This document shows, piece by piece, positions 24,452 to 33,167 of a stretch of 64,000 nt of DNA (its first letter is position 1; every line of letters starts with the position of its first letter). A program made the position numbers and the translations under genes. The DNA comes from Ruminococcaceae bacterium UBA6845. GTDB lineage: Bacteria > Bacillota > Clostridia > Oscillospirales > Acutalibacteraceae. The notes beneath the pieces are model-generated. The model worked only from the letters and a program-made list of their open reading frames with translations, had not been told where the DNA came from and ran no database searches. The DNA lies in assembly GCA_002449395.1 (NCBI GenBank), contig DKDP01000045.1, forward strand, positions 8,368 through 72,367. Direction: 5' to 3'.

Positions 24452-26152
24452 TTACTGATTACGCTTGATTTTGGAGGTTGTTGTCTTTTCAAACTCCTTA
24501 TTGACAATTTCAAAGCGTTTAACCGCCTTGTAGCTGACAACCTGAGAGTTGACGGACTTGACGGCATCGGAAACAGCCTTGCTGATCTCCTTATCCGTAA
24601 TATTTCTGTTTCCGTAGGTTGCACCGATCGCCTTGAGATCGGGGAAAATCCTTGCGAAAACAATCGTGTTGCCACGATCGTCCTCTCTGCCTGTGACGAT
24701 ACATTCCTTGACTGCGTTTTCCTTGAGAAGCATACTCTCAAGCTCCTCGGGATAAACGTTTTTGCCGTTGGTTGTTACGATAACGCTCTTACAGCGACCG
24801 CAAATATAATAGTGACCTTCCTTGTCTGTTCTGCCGAGATCACCTGTGTGATACCAGCCGTCATAGTCAAACGCAGCTTTGGTTGCCTCGGGGTCTTTGT
24901 AATAACCGAGCATAACCATCGGCCCTTTAACGCAGATTTCACCAATGCCGTTTTCGTCCGGGTTGACGATTTTTGCCTCAACGTAAGGAATCGGCTTGCC
25001 GATTGAATCGTATTTATTGTCCTTATCGCTGTTGCATATGACAATCGGCGCACATTCCGTAAGACCGTAGCCCTGGAAAGTCTGTATGCCGAATCGGTTC
25101 ATATTACGGATTATTTCGGGATCAATTCCTGCCGCACCGGAGATTATAAGCCTGATCGAGCCGCCGAACGCTTTCTTGATCTTGCCGAAGAAGAGACTTG
25201 ATACGTCAAGCCTTGCCGCTCCCGCAACCTTTGTGATCGCACTGCCGAGCGCAACCTTCGCAATTCCGCCGCGTTCTTTTTCAATCGCTTTCATAATTCG
25301 CTTGTAAAACTTTTCGAGAACAAGCGGAACAACAATGAGAATATTCGGCTTATATTCTTCAAGATTTTTTGTAATGTATCTCAGTCCGTCGCAGAAGCAA
25401 ATTGTTACGCCGCCGTATATACAGCAAAGAAATGTAACTGTACACTCATAGGTGTGGTGGATCGGCAAAATCGAGAGGATCCGTTCGCCTTTGTTGATCT
25501 TGACGAAGCCCATAATCGCCCTGACGTCGGAGCAGATGTTGTCGGCGCTGAGCATAACCGCCTTTGACATACCCGTTGTACCGGATGTGAAGAGCAGGAC
25601 GGTCATTTTGTTGCCCTCGACATCTCTGTCAAGGTAATCCGAATAGCCCTTGCCGATAAGGTGATAGCCGCTGTTGAGAAGAAGATCAAAGGACAGAATG
25701 CCGTCCTTGTCCTTTTGCTGTTCCATTGAGATGAGGATCAGACCTTTGGGCAGTCTGTCACGGTGCTCAAGGAGCTTCTCTCCGAATTTTTTGTCGAAAA
25801 TTATTGCCTTGCTTTCCGACACAGTGAGAACGCTCAGAATATCGTCGATCGGCAGTTCCTTGTCGGTCGGAACAACAACGCCGACTCCGCAGCCGATTGC
25901 AAGATAGCTCATACACCATTTGTAGCTGTTCATTCCCGCAACGGCGATTTTTGCACCGTCAAGTCCGAGATGGAGCAGGGCAGTGCCGAGCGCCTCAACA
26001 TCGCCCTTAAAACGGGTGTAGCTGATGTCGAGGATCTGACCGATTTGGTTCTTTATTTTAAAAGCGGGACTGTTTCCGTAGAGAGCCTCGCTTTGGTTCA
26101 GCAATTCTCTGAAATTATGAAATTCTCTTACCTCATACAGTGGTTTATTCAT
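24452..26152 (-). CDS. AMP-dependent acyl-CoA synthetase (long-chain fatty acid-CoA ligase type)
   Basis: 566 residues from the ATG at 26152, chosen over the GTG at 26161 because GGAAGAG in the end of the preceding gene is spaced for it. It should activate a carboxylic acid to its AMP ester and then a CoA thioester. Visible are the P-loop L-L-F-T-S-G-T-T-G-M-S-K (about 190), G-Y-G-L-T-E-C-A-P, W-Y-H-T-G-D-L-G and a C-terminal K-rich tail with R-G-N-T-I-V. The sequence resembles long-chain acyl-CoA synthetases but chain length is not readable. It follows the aminotransferase gene by five bases. Confidence 0.88.
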   Translation of the reverse strand: MNKPLYEVREFHNFRELLNQSEALYGNSPAFKIKNQIGQILDISYTRFKGDVEALGTALLHLGLDGAKIAVAGMNSYKWCMSYLAIGCGVGVVVPTDKELPIDDILSVLTVSESKAIIFDKKFGEKLLEHRDRLPKGLILISMEQQKDKDGILSFDLLLNSGYHLIGKGYSDYLDRDVEGNKMTVLLFTSGTTGMSKAVMLSADNICSDVRAIMGFVKINKGERILSILPIHHTYECTVTFLCCIYGGVTICFCDGLRYITKNLEEYKPNILIVVPLVLEKFYKRIMKAIEKERGGIAKVALGSAITKVAGAARLDVSSLFFGKIKKAFGGSIRLIISGAAGIDPEIIRNMNRFGIQTFQGYGLTECAPIVICNSDKDNKYDSIGKPIPYVEAKIVNPDENGIGEICVKGPMVMLGYYKDPEATKAAFDYDGWYHTGDLGRTDKEGHYYICGRCKSVIVTTNGKNVYPEELESMLLKENAVKECIVTGREDDRGNTIVFARIFPDLKAIGATYGNRNITDKEISKAVSDAVKSVNSQVVSYKAVKRFEIVNKEFEKTTTSKIKRNQ

Positions 26153-26157
26153 TTTAA

Positions 26158-27432
26158 TCACTCTTCCGAAAGTTTTTCTGCCGCAGCGAGCTTAACACAG
26201 ATACAGAGCAGCTCAACAGCCTTTTTCAACTCGTCAACGTCGGGATAGGAGGGTGCAATACGAATGTTGCTGTCGTCGGGATCAATGCCGTAAGGATAGG
26301 TTGCACCGACCGTTGTAAGGGTCAGACCCGCTTCCTTACAAAGCTGACCGACACGTTTTGCACAGCCGGGCATAACAAAGAGACTGATGAAGTATCCGCC
26401 GTTGGGATTTTTCCAGTGTGCGATTCCCGTGCCGTCGAACTCCTTTGAAAAGCCCTCAGTTACAGCGTCAAACTTAGGATTGAGGATAGCGGCGTGCTTT
26501 TTCATATGTGCTTTTATGCCGTCAAGATTCTTGAAATATCTTGCGTGTCTGAGCTGATTGATTTTGTCGTTCGAGATGATCTGAACGCCCATACGTTTCT
26601 TAATCTCGTCAATGTTGCTGTCGGACGCAGTAATTGCGGAAATTCCGCCGCCTGCGAAGCTGATTTTCGAGGTTGAAGCAACCTCAATAAACATATCCTC
26701 ACTGCCGCACTTCTTTGCTTCGTCGAAAATGTTGAGAAGTCGGTCGGGAGTGTCGGTGAGGTCGTGAACAATGTATGCGTTGTCCCAAATTACCCTGAAG
26801 TCTTTTGCGGCGGGCTTGAGTGCGGCAAAGCGTCGAACAACCTCATCGGAGAATGTTATGCCGTCGGGGTTTGAATATTTCGGAACACAGAAAAGTCCCT
26901 TAACGCTTTCGTCCTTGATATACTCTTCAATGCTGTCCATATCGGGACCGTCATCGTTCATTCTGATATTGATCATCTTTATGCCGAAATGTTCGAGAAC
27001 ACGGAAATGCCTGTCATAGCCGGGGCAGGGGCAAAGGAACTTGATTTCTCCCTGCTTTACCCACGGCTCGTTTCCGCCGCAGCCGAACATCATACACTGT
27101 GCGATATAGTCGTACATAAGAGTAAGGCTTGCAACTCCGCCGACAATGACGTTCTTTTCGTCAACGCCCATGATCTCCGCCATCAGCTTGCGGCACTCGG
27201 GGATTCCCGTAAGACCGCCGTAATTTCTTGTTTCCATACCGTCCGAGGCTGCCATATCGCTTGATGAATTAACGGTATCAAGCATATCGTTTGTGAGGTC
27301 AAGCTGAGCCTTGTTTGGCTTTCCTCTTGACATATCAAGGCTGAGACCCATTTTTTTGAAGTCCTCATACTGTGCCTGAAGCTCGGCTTTTAATTCTTTT
27401 AATTCGTTTTTTGACATATTTTTGTATTCCAT
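26158..27432 (-). CDS. Aspartate aminotransferase, subgroup Ic (MocR-like aminotransferase family)
   Basis: 424 residues from the ATG at 27432 (GGAGG eight bases before). The opening L-D-M-S-R-G-K-P, Y-G-G-L-T-G-I-P, F-L-C-P-C-P-G-Y-D-R-H-F, P-K-Y-S-N-P-D-G, W-D-N-A-Y and the PLP lysine in A-S-T-S-K-I-S-F-A-G-G-G place it in the PF12897 group, whose studied members are type Ic aspartate aminotransferases. It would exchange amino groups between aspartate and 2-oxoglutarate. A terminator-like hairpin sits just ahead of its Shine-Dalgarno. Confidence 0.85.
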   Translation of the reverse strand: MEYKNMSKNELKELKAELQAQYEDFKKMGLSLDMSRGKPNKAQLDLTNDMLDTVNSSSDMAASDGMETRNYGGLTGIPECRKLMAEIMGVDEKNVIVGGVASLTLMYDYIAQCMMFGCGGNEPWVKQGEIKFLCPCPGYDRHFRVLEHFGIKMINIRMNDDGPDMDSIEEYIKDESVKGLFCVPKYSNPDGITFSDEVVRRFAALKPAAKDFRVIWDNAYIVHDLTDTPDRLLNIFDEAKKCGSEDMFIEVASTSKISFAGGGISAITASDSNIDEIKKRMGVQIISNDKINQLRHARYFKNLDGIKAHMKKHAAILNPKFDAVTEGFSKEFDGTGIAHWKNPNGGYFISLFVMPGCAKRVGQLCKEAGLTLTTVGATYPYGIDPDDSNIRIAPSYPDVDELKKAVELLCICVKLAAAEKLSEE

Positions 27433-27442
27433 ATTTTCCTCC

Positions 27443-27467
27443 AAAAGCAAAGGGCACTTTTGTGCCC
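27443..27467 (-). terminator. Intercistronic hairpin with T-rich tail ahead of the aminotransferase
   Basis: On the minus strand GGGCAC-AAAA-GTGCCC (27467 to 27452) followed by TTTGCTTTT, between the hydrolase stop and the aminotransferase Shine-Dalgarno. A short terminator that probably lowers downstream expression. Confidence 0.65.
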
Positions 27468-27478
27468 CTGTCTTTATA

Positions 27479-28447
27479 TTATGCTGTCACGGCTTCCTCT
27501 TTTTTATCCATATATTTTGCGATAAATTCCTTTACCTTTGCCTCGTACTCGTCCTTGGCATTGTAGTAGCTGAAAGCGTGAACGGTATCGGGCACCCAAA
27601 GATAATCCTTCGGTGTGGGGCAGGCGGCGTAAAGCTCCTTGCCGTATTCAAACGGTACATATGTATCCTGCTCGCCGTGAATGAACAGGACGGGGTTCTT
27701 TGCCTTGCTCATATTCTTGAGCGGATCGCTCTCCGAGAAGAAGTAACCTGCCTTTATCTTGCTGACGACGCTTCCGAGTTTAACGATCGGCATAAATTTG
27801 AACCCGATCATATCCTTGAGAGTGTTGTTCATAACAGCCTCTGCGCTTGTAAATCCGCAGTCCTCGATTATGATCTTAACCTGATCCGGAGGCGACATCT
27901 CGTTGCAGTTGAGCACAGTGGCGGCGCCCATTGAAATGCCGTGAAGAATAATTTCTATATCCTCGCCGAAACGGTTGATAAGGTAGTCAACCCACAGCAG
28001 AATGTTCTTTGCGTCGAATGAGCCGAAGCCTATGTATTCACCCTCGCTTCTGCCGTGAGCCGTAAGGTCGGGGAGAAGATAGTTATAGCCGAGGTCGTAG
28101 TGATAAAACGGCATCATATGGCTGAATTCGTCGGGACCGTTGCACTTGTGCCCGTGAACGCAGATAACAAAGCGCTTCGTTTCCTTTTCTGCGGGGAGAT
28201 ACCACGCCTTCATATTAAGCCCGTCAACGCTTTTGATTGTCAGATCCTCGGGGTTGAGGTCATAAAGATTCTGATTGTTTTGACGTCTGATCTCGGCACG
28301 TTTAATATACATTTCACGTGTTTCCGGCTTTTTTTTCTCTGTCGGATCGGGACGCTTGATGGCAAAGTCGCAGGCAAGATCCGCAACGGTAAATGCAACG
28401 GCGGTTGCACCGAGTCCAACGCAGAGAGCCTTATTGATTTTCTTCAT
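27479..28447 (-). CDS. Alpha/beta hydrolase, membrane-associated
   Basis: 322 residues. A hydrophobic stretch (about 7-25) may be an uncleaved membrane anchor. The hydrolase core shows V-H-G-H-K-C (oxyanion region), D-L-T-A-H-G-R-S-E-G, the nucleophile elbow H-G-I-S-M-G-A-A-T (Ser about 170), E-D-C-G-F-T-S, H-G-E-Q-D-T-Y-V (acid) and a late His in D-T-V-H-A-F. This is the pattern of YqkD/BAAT-like esterases; substrate unknown. It follows nrdR by 15 bases. Confidence 0.85.
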   Translation of the reverse strand: MKKINKALCVGLGATAVAFTVADLACDFAIKRPDPTEKKKPETREMYIKRAEIRRQNNQNLYDLNPEDLTIKSVDGLNMKAWYLPAEKETKRFVICVHGHKCNGPDEFSHMMPFYHYDLGYNYLLPDLTAHGRSEGEYIGFGSFDAKNILLWVDYLINRFGEDIEIILHGISMGAATVLNCNEMSPPDQVKIIIEDCGFTSAEAVMNNTLKDMIGFKFMPIVKLGSVVSKIKAGYFFSESDPLKNMSKAKNPVLFIHGEQDTYVPFEYGKELYAACPTPKDYLWVPDTVHAFSYYNAKDEYEAKVKEFIAKYMDKKEEAVTA

Positions 28448-28462
28448 AATTAATCATCTCGC

Positions 28463-28924
28463 TTAATTATTTTTTTCGCCGAGGAGCTTTGCAAGCTCAT
28501 CCATAAATGTGTTTATGTCCTTAAACTGTCTGTAAACGGAAGCAAAACGCACATATGCAACCTCATCGGTATCCTTGAGCTTATCCATTGCAAGCTCACC
28601 GATATGGATCGACGTAACCTCACGGTCAAGTGAATTTTGCAGTGTGGTTTCGATCTCGTCAACGATTTTTTCAATTGTTTCGATTGAAACGGGGCGCTTT
28701 TCGCAAGCTCTGAGCAAGCCGTTGAAGAGCTTGTTGCGGTCAAAGGATTCTCTCGATTTGTCTTTCTTGACAACGATTATGGGAACGCTTTCAATGATCT
28801 CATAGGTCGTAAATCTCTTTGCGCAGTTCATACATTCTCTTCTTCTTCTGATTCTCTCACCCTCATCTGTGGGACGGGAGTCAATAACCTTGCTTTCGGA
28901 GTAGCCGCAAAACGGACATTTCAT
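28463..28924 (-). CDS. nrdR: Transcriptional repressor NrdR
   Basis: 153 residues, standard length. The N-terminal zinc ribbon (C-P-F-C-G at 3-6 and C-M-N-C at 31-34) and the R-R-R-R-E-C turn are followed by an ATP-cone (about 49-139). NrdR senses ATP/dATP and represses ribonucleotide reductase genes. No ribonucleotide reductase gene is in the window. It heads a five-gene minus-strand run. Confidence 0.97.
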   Translation of the reverse strand: MKCPFCGYSESKVIDSRPTDEGERIRRRRECMNCAKRFTTYEIIESVPIIVVKKDKSRESFDRNKLFNGLLRACEKRPVSIETIEKIVDEIETTLQNSLDREVTSIHIGELAMDKLKDTDEVAYVRFASVYRQFKDINTFMDELAKLLGEKNN

Positions 28925-28964
28925 CGAAAATCACATCCAATACTCTTAAATTATTTCATTTTGT

Positions 28965-28994
28965 ATTATAGCATAGGTTATCCCACGATTTCAA
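28965..28994 (-). promoter_or_regulatory. Promoter for the nrdR operon
   Basis: On the minus strand TTGAAA, 18 bases, TATAAT preceded by TGC (extended -10), about 40 bases before nrdR. Confidence 0.65.
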
Positions 28995-29033
28995 CAAAAT
29001 ATTACACTTTTTCAAGGATAATTGATCTTTTGG

Positions 29034-29062
29034 TTGCTTTTTGACTGTGGATAATATATAAT
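29034..29062 (+). promoter_or_regulatory. Promoter for the DapA-family gene
   Basis: TTGCTT (29034-29039), 17 bases, TATAAT (29057-29062), 31 bases ahead of the ATG. Confidence 0.5.
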
Positions 29063-29093
29063 TAAAACAATAAATCCTTTTGGAGGGTTAGTG

Positions 29094-30023
29094 ATGAAAG
29101 ATATAAATAAGGGAATTTTCCCTACAATGATAACTCCGTATCACGACGACAACACCGTCGATTACGAGGCGGTGAAGAACATTACAAACTGGTACATAGA
29201 AAACGGATGTACGGGCATTTTTGCCGTATGCCAATCGAGCGAAATGATCTATCTTTCACTTGATGAAAAGGTTAAAATCGCAAAAACTGTCGTTGAAACG
29301 GTTAAGGCGAGCGGAAAGAATGTTTCCGTTGTCGCTTCGGGTCACAACTCGGATGATATGAACGCTCAGATTGCGGAGATGACGGCAATGGCGCAGACAG
29401 GCGTAGACGCCATTGTTTGGGTCAGCAACAGACTTGACCTCCACAATGACGGCGATGATGTCTGGATAAAGAATGCCGAGTACCTTCTTTCAAAGCTGCC
29501 CGAGGATATTGCAATCGGTATTTATGAGTGCCCCTATCCGTACAAGAGAATCCTCACCCCGAAGATCCTCGACTGGTGCATTTCAACAGGCAGATTTACG
29601 TTTATTAAGGACACCTGCTGTGATCCCGATATGCTTGTTGCAAGGCTTGAACAGCTAAACGGAACAGGAATCAAGCTCTATAACGCAAATTCGCAGACTT
29701 TCCTCTATACCTTGCAGCACGGTGCGGCGGGCTTCTCGGGTGTAATGGGCAATTTCCATCCCGATGTTTATGCTTGGATGTGTGAAAATTATGACAAAGA
29801 GCCCGAAAAAGCAAAGAAGGTACAGAGCTTCATTACACTCTATGCTTTCCTTGAGTCGCTCGCTTATCCACAGACAGCCAAGTACCATATGAACAAGGTC
29901 GGCGTTCCGATGAGCCTCTGGTCACGCTCCTGCGACCAAAAGAAATTCACAAAATACCAAAGAATGATAATCGACGATATGATGATCTCCGAAGAGATTG
30001 TCAGAGAGATGATAGAGAAATAA
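29094..30023 (+). CDS. Dihydrodipicolinate synthase family lyase/aldolase
   Basis: 309 residues from the ATG at 29094, six bases after GGAGGG; a GTG just before it is too close. The (beta/alpha)8 DapA fold is indicated by G-I-F-P-T-M-I-T-P-Y, N-W-Y-I-E-N-G-C-T-G-I-F, the Schiff-base lysine in F-T-F-I-K-D-T (Lys 172) and E-C-P-Y-P-Y-K. In place of the G-T-T-G-E of true DapA it has A-V-C-Q-S-S-E-M, so it is more likely a sialate/2-keto acid aldolase-type member than lysine biosynthesis DapA. It is monocistronic. Confidence 0.85.
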   Translation: MKDINKGIFPTMITPYHDDNTVDYEAVKNITNWYIENGCTGIFAVCQSSEMIYLSLDEKVKIAKTVVETVKASGKNVSVVASGHNSDDMNAQIAEMTAMAQTGVDAIVWVSNRLDLHNDGDDVWIKNAEYLLSKLPEDIAIGIYECPYPYKRILTPKILDWCISTGRFTFIKDTCCDPDMLVARLEQLNGTGIKLYNANSQTFLYTLQHGAAGFSGVMGNFHPDVYAWMCENYDKEPEKAKKVQSFITLYAFLESLAYPQTAKYHMNKVGVPMSLWSRSCDQKKFTKYQRMIIDDMMISEEIVREMIEK

Positions 30024-30027
30024 AAAC

Positions 30028-30070
30028 AACAGCAAAGCTCAGACCATCAAATGAGCTTTGCTGTTTTACT
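30028..30070. terminator. Bidirectional terminator
   Basis: A 14-bp perfect stem (30028-30041 with 30052-30065) with T-rich flanks on both strands lies between the convergent lyase and glycosyltransferase genes. Confidence 0.9.
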
Positions 30071-30071
30071 T

Positions 30072-31157
30072 TTATATACGATTAAGGTAATCGAGCCAAA
30101 TACGGCTGATATTTTCGATTGAATGGGTTTCGATAAGTTTTCTTCCGTTTTCGGAAAAGGTCTGCGAAAGATCGGGATTTTTGATTATTCTGAGTATCGC
30201 CTCACCGAGCTGATCGCCGTTTCCGACATCTGTAAGTATTCCGCTGACGTTATTTTCAATAAGCTCGTCGGGTCCCATTTCACAGCGTGTCGAAACGCAC
30301 GGAACACCCATTGCGAGCGCCTCAAGAAGAGCGTTTGGCATACCCTCAAAATCGGATGACAGCACAAATACCGAGGCATAATTTATGAATTTTACAGCCT
30401 GCGGATCTGCTCCGGCAAGAATTATACGGCTTTCAAGACCGAGAGATTTTATCTGATTTTCAAGCCGTGTTCTTTCTTCGCCCTCACCGAAAATGAAAAG
30501 CATATAATCGGGAATGTCATCGGAGATTTTCGCAAAGGTGTCAATTAAAAGATCAAAACGCTTCAGCGGTATAAGTCGTCCGACGGCGCAGATAACCTTT
30601 TTCCGTTCCTTGGGAGGGGAGAGGGAATAAACCGTTTCGTTAAAAATCGCATTCGGTATTACAATATCACGATTCTTTTTCTTACCGCCGAAAAATTCAG
30701 CGGCTTTTTTTGTCTGAAAAACATATCCGTCCGTGAAATTGTAAAACAGCTTTCTGAGAAATGTATTGAGTTTTGTAGCCTTGTACCTGTATGGATTACT
30801 GCGCTCTGTTCCGACCGATTTCGTCTTTGTAAAAACGGTAGCGAGAACAGCGTACCACGTCATTGCAAAGCTCATTCCGATGAGAACGTCGAGCTTTTGA
30901 GCCTTGACGATTTTTCTTATGGTAAAGAATCTTTTTACCAAGCCGAAAAATCGCTTAAGCGACGCCGCTTGTTCAAGCTCTCCGAGGTCGGCGGTGTGAA
31001 CGGTAACCAATTCCTCAAGAGGGTAGAAGCTGTCGCTGCCCTTGAAGGTTATTATTTCAACGTCCTGCGAGTGAAGTGCAAAATAATTTGCAAGCGATAC
31101 GGTCGCTCTTTCCGCTCCGCCGGAGGAGAGATCTTTTATCAAAAATCCGATTTTCAT
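30072..31157 (-). CDS. Glycosyltransferase family 4
   Basis: 361 residues. The GT-B fold opens with I-G-F-L-I-K-D-L-S-S-G-G-A-E-R-A, and the C-terminal nucleotide-sugar region has C-A-V-G-R-L-I-P-L-K-R-F-D and S-D-F-E-G-M-P-N-A-L-L-E-A-L-A-M-G-V-P, the E-x7-E signature of GT4. It would transfer a sugar from an activated donor to a lipid or glycan acceptor at the membrane. The ATG follows the queT stop directly, so it is in the same operon, with no clear functional link. Confidence 0.9.
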   Translation of the reverse strand: MKIGFLIKDLSSGGAERATVSLANYFALHSQDVEIITFKGSDSFYPLEELVTVHTADLGELEQAASLKRFFGLVKRFFTIRKIVKAQKLDVLIGMSFAMTWYAVLATVFTKTKSVGTERSNPYRYKATKLNTFLRKLFYNFTDGYVFQTKKAAEFFGGKKKNRDIVIPNAIFNETVYSLSPPKERKKVICAVGRLIPLKRFDLLIDTFAKISDDIPDYMLFIFGEGEERTRLENQIKSLGLESRIILAGADPQAVKFINYASVFVLSSDFEGMPNALLEALAMGVPCVSTRCEMGPDELIENNVSGILTDVGNGDQLGEAILRIIKNPDLSQTFSENGRKLIETHSIENISRIWLDYLNRI

Positions 31158-31673
31158 TTAATCACCAAGTCTGTCAAATACTTTGGTTCGGTCAAGACCG
31201 AGAAAAAGTAAGATTCCGAGTGTATAGCACACAACCAGCTCACCGAGAGCGACACCCGATGCACAGGTGAAAAATCCGACGATTCCCGCCTGACCGGGAG
31301 TGAACATCATTATTTCCGCTCCGATAATTATTCCGTTGAACAGCGTCGGAAAAATAAAGGAAAGCAGGGGAATGTTCTTGATCCTGATTTTTCGGGTTAG
31401 CCTTGTCATCAGCGCCGCAAGCAGGGTAGCTGCAGTTCCGAGCAGAATGTCGATAGGTCCGTATGGACTGCCGATATTCGCAATAACGCATCCGACCGCA
31501 AGACCGGGTATTGCCGCCGGAGTGAAAACCGGCAGAATGGTCAGCGCCTCGGAAATTCTGAACTGTGTTGCTCCGAACGAAAGCGGTGCAACGGCGTAGG
31601 TGAGTGCTGCATAGAGTGCGGCAATAAGCGCACCCTGCACGGTGTAAGCCGTGCCCTTTTTCATCTTCTTCAT
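31158..31673 (-). CDS. queT: Queuosine precursor transporter QueT
   Basis: 171 residues with about five to six membrane helices. G-A-L-I-A-A-L-Y-A-A-L-T, F-R-I-S-E-A-L-T-I-L-P, P-A-A-I-P-G-L-A-V-G-C and N-I-G-S-P-Y-G are the QueT (PF06177) signature. QueT is the substrate-binding S component that, with an energy-coupling module, imports preQ1/preQ0-type queuosine precursors. A preQ1-type riboswitch directly overlaps its Shine-Dalgarno, which supports the assignment independently. Confidence 0.93.
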   Translation of the reverse strand: MKKMKKGTAYTVQGALIAALYAALTYAVAPLSFGATQFRISEALTILPVFTPAAIPGLAVGCVIANIGSPYGPIDILLGTAATLLAALMTRLTRKIRIKNIPLLSFIFPTLFNGIIIGAEIMMFTPGQAGIVGFFTCASGVALGELVVCYTLGILLFLGLDRTKVFDRLGD

Positions 31674-31681
31674 TTTTTTAG

Positions 31682-31724
31682 CTCCTTAGTTTTATTTTAA
31701 GTCAGGATGGTTTCGAACTGACTT
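31682..31724 (-). promoter_or_regulatory. PreQ1 riboswitch, class I type
   Basis: On the minus strand: stem AAGTCAG/CTGACTT (31724-31718 with 31705-31699), a 12-base loop TTCGAAACCATC, and the A-rich tail AAAATAAAACTAAGGAG that contains the Shine-Dalgarno of queT. Stem size, the TTCG..C loop and the AAAACTAAGG tail match the small preQ1-I aptamer, in which ligand-induced pseudoknotting of loop and tail hides the ribosome site. It lies only 19 bases after the HAD stop, so it acts within an operon, at translation. Confidence 0.8.
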
Positions 31725-31743
31725 TTAACCTTATTAGATTTAT

Positions 31744-32535
31744 TTATTGAAATATTTCACAAAGGTCTTTGATTGAGTTTACGCAGACGTCGGCTTTAAT
31801 ATCCGACTTTTTATATATCTGCGGCGTTGTTACGCCTGTGAGAACGCAGGCTGTTTTCATTCCGTGACGGACGCCGAGGGCGATATCTGCGGCAAGCGAA
31901 TCGCCGATGAAGCAGATCTCGTCACGTCTGCAATTGAGCAGTTCGGTGAGATAATCTGCGGTGTAAACCTCGGGCTTTCCCATAACGAGCGGCTCAACTC
32001 CTGTGCAGGTTGAGAAAAGTGCCATCATTGATCCTGCGTCGGGCATATAATCGTCGCCCATCGGCGCCTTTATATCGGGGTGGGTGACTATAAATTTTGC
32101 GCCCTTTATAATATAATTGCAACCCTTGCGGATTTTTTCGTAGTTGAGAGTGTCATCAAGTCCGAGCACCACGATGTCGGGCATATCTTGGGTGAGGGGA
32201 ATACCCGATTTTTCAAAATCATAGAGCAGACGGCTGTTGCCGATAAGGTAAACGGACTTGCCGGGATAATTTTTTTTGATATAATTTATTGCAACGTGCG
32301 TTGAAACAATAATTTTTTCCTCTGGGACCGGGAAATTCATTTTGACGAGCTTTTCAAGGCATACCTTAGAATTGTTTGAAGAATTGTTGGTGAGAAAGTA
32401 AAAATCCTTTCCGTTCTTTTGAACAAGTTCAAAAAATTCCTTTGCGCCGTCAATCAGTTTGTCACCGAGATAGACCGTTCCGTCAAGGTCGGCAACATAA
32501 TATTTAACATCTTTGAATATCCTTTTATCAAACAT
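31744..32535 (-). CDS. HAD-IIA family phosphatase (NagD/AraL-like)
   Basis: 263 residues. D-L-D-G-T-V-Y-L-G (Asp 16/18 pair), the F-L-T-N-N-S-S-N motif II region, K-P lysine in V-M-G-K-P-E-V-Y and C-F-I-G-D-S-L-A-A-D-I (motif IV) define the family, with a C2-type cap between. Such enzymes dephosphorylate small phosphosugars, nucleotides or glycolytic side products. It is the promoter-proximal gene of the HAD-queT-glycosyltransferase group. Confidence 0.9.
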   Translation of the reverse strand: MFDKRIFKDVKYYVADLDGTVYLGDKLIDGAKEFFELVQKNGKDFYFLTNNSSNNSKVCLEKLVKMNFPVPEEKIIVSTHVAINYIKKNYPGKSVYLIGNSRLLYDFEKSGIPLTQDMPDIVVLGLDDTLNYEKIRKGCNYIIKGAKFIVTHPDIKAPMGDDYMPDAGSMMALFSTCTGVEPLVMGKPEVYTADYLTELLNCRRDEICFIGDSLAADIALGVRHGMKTACVLTGVTTPQIYKKSDIKADVCVNSIKDLCEIFQ

Positions 32536-32569
32536 AACAAGCCTCTTTCGGGGAAAATATATCTGTCAA

Positions 32570-32598
32570 ATTATATCACAGCATTTCTTTTTTCGCAA
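32570..32598 (-). promoter_or_regulatory. Promoter for the HAD-queT-glycosyltransferase operon
   Basis: On the minus strand TTGCGA, 17 bases, TATAAT with TGA before it (extended -10), about 34 bases ahead of the HAD start. Confidence 0.65.
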
Positions 32599-32728
32599 CC
32601 GAAATAACAAAATAAACTTTTTTTCGACAAATTTTAATAAATGGATCTTTTTTTACGTATTTGATCTGTACTTTTTAAATTAAGTGTGTTATTATATTTT
32701 AAGAAAAAACGCTTAGGAGATTAGAAAA

Positions 32729-33118
32729 ATGAATAATTCATCAAATACACCCCTTGGCAAAAAATTACTTAACCTCAGAAAAGAATATAAAATGACACAG
32801 GATGACGTTGCAAAAATTCTCGGTATGAGCCGAACCTCATTTTCAAAGTATGAGAACGGAATTGCGAATCCGCCGCTTCAGGTTCTGAGAAAAATTGCAG
32901 CAATATACAATGTTGGGCTTGAATACCTGATTTTCGATGAGAATACGCTTATAAGGCTTAATGATCCTCAGAACGAGGACGATGAAAATGCCGAAGTGCC
33001 TTTCTCAAAGATAACCGAGCTTAAGCCGATTGAGAAGGAGATTATCGGCAGATTCAGAACTCTTTCCGATGAAGAAAAAGCCGAGTTCATCGAGCAATTT
33101 ATGAAAAATGATAAATAA
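32729..33118 (+). CDS. Cro/CI-type helix-turn-helix regulator
   Basis: 129 residues. The N-terminal 65 residues form an XRE domain (M-T-Q-D-D-V-A-K-I-L-G-M-S-R-T-S-F-S-K-Y as helix-turn-helix); the C-terminal part is acidic then helical (E-L-K-P-I-E-K-E-I-I-G-R-F-R-T-L) and probably mediates dimerisation. An AGGAG site precedes the ATG. It is a single gene closed by a strong terminator; targets are unknown. It is clearly different from the 64-residue HTH protein near 20 kb. Confidence 0.88.
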   Translation: MNNSSNTPLGKKLLNLRKEYKMTQDDVAKILGMSRTSFSKYENGIANPPLQVLRKIAAIYNVGLEYLIFDENTLIRLNDPQNEDDENAEVPFSKITELKPIEKEIIGRFRTLSDEEKAEFIEQFMKNDK

Positions 33119-33119
33119 A

Positions 33120-33163
33120 AAAGAGCAGAAACCGAAATTAAAAGGTTTCTGCTCTTTCTGTTT
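33120..33163. terminator. Bidirectional terminator
   Basis: A stem of about 14 bp (33120-33133 with 33144-33157) with T runs on both sides separates the HTH gene from the convergent lysin gene. Confidence 0.9.
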
Positions 33164-33167
33164 AATG

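Noticed and set aside
29094..30023. Assignment as lysine-biosynthesis DapA
   Set aside because: The Schiff-base lysine is there, but the G-T-T-G-E motif is replaced by Q-S-S-E-M, and no lysine genes lie nearby.
31674..31743. preQ1-II or preQ1-III riboswitch
   Set aside because: The element is a single short stem with a 12-base loop and an A-rich tail over the Shine-Dalgarno, which fits class I; the longer multi-stem classes do not fit in the 70-base gap.
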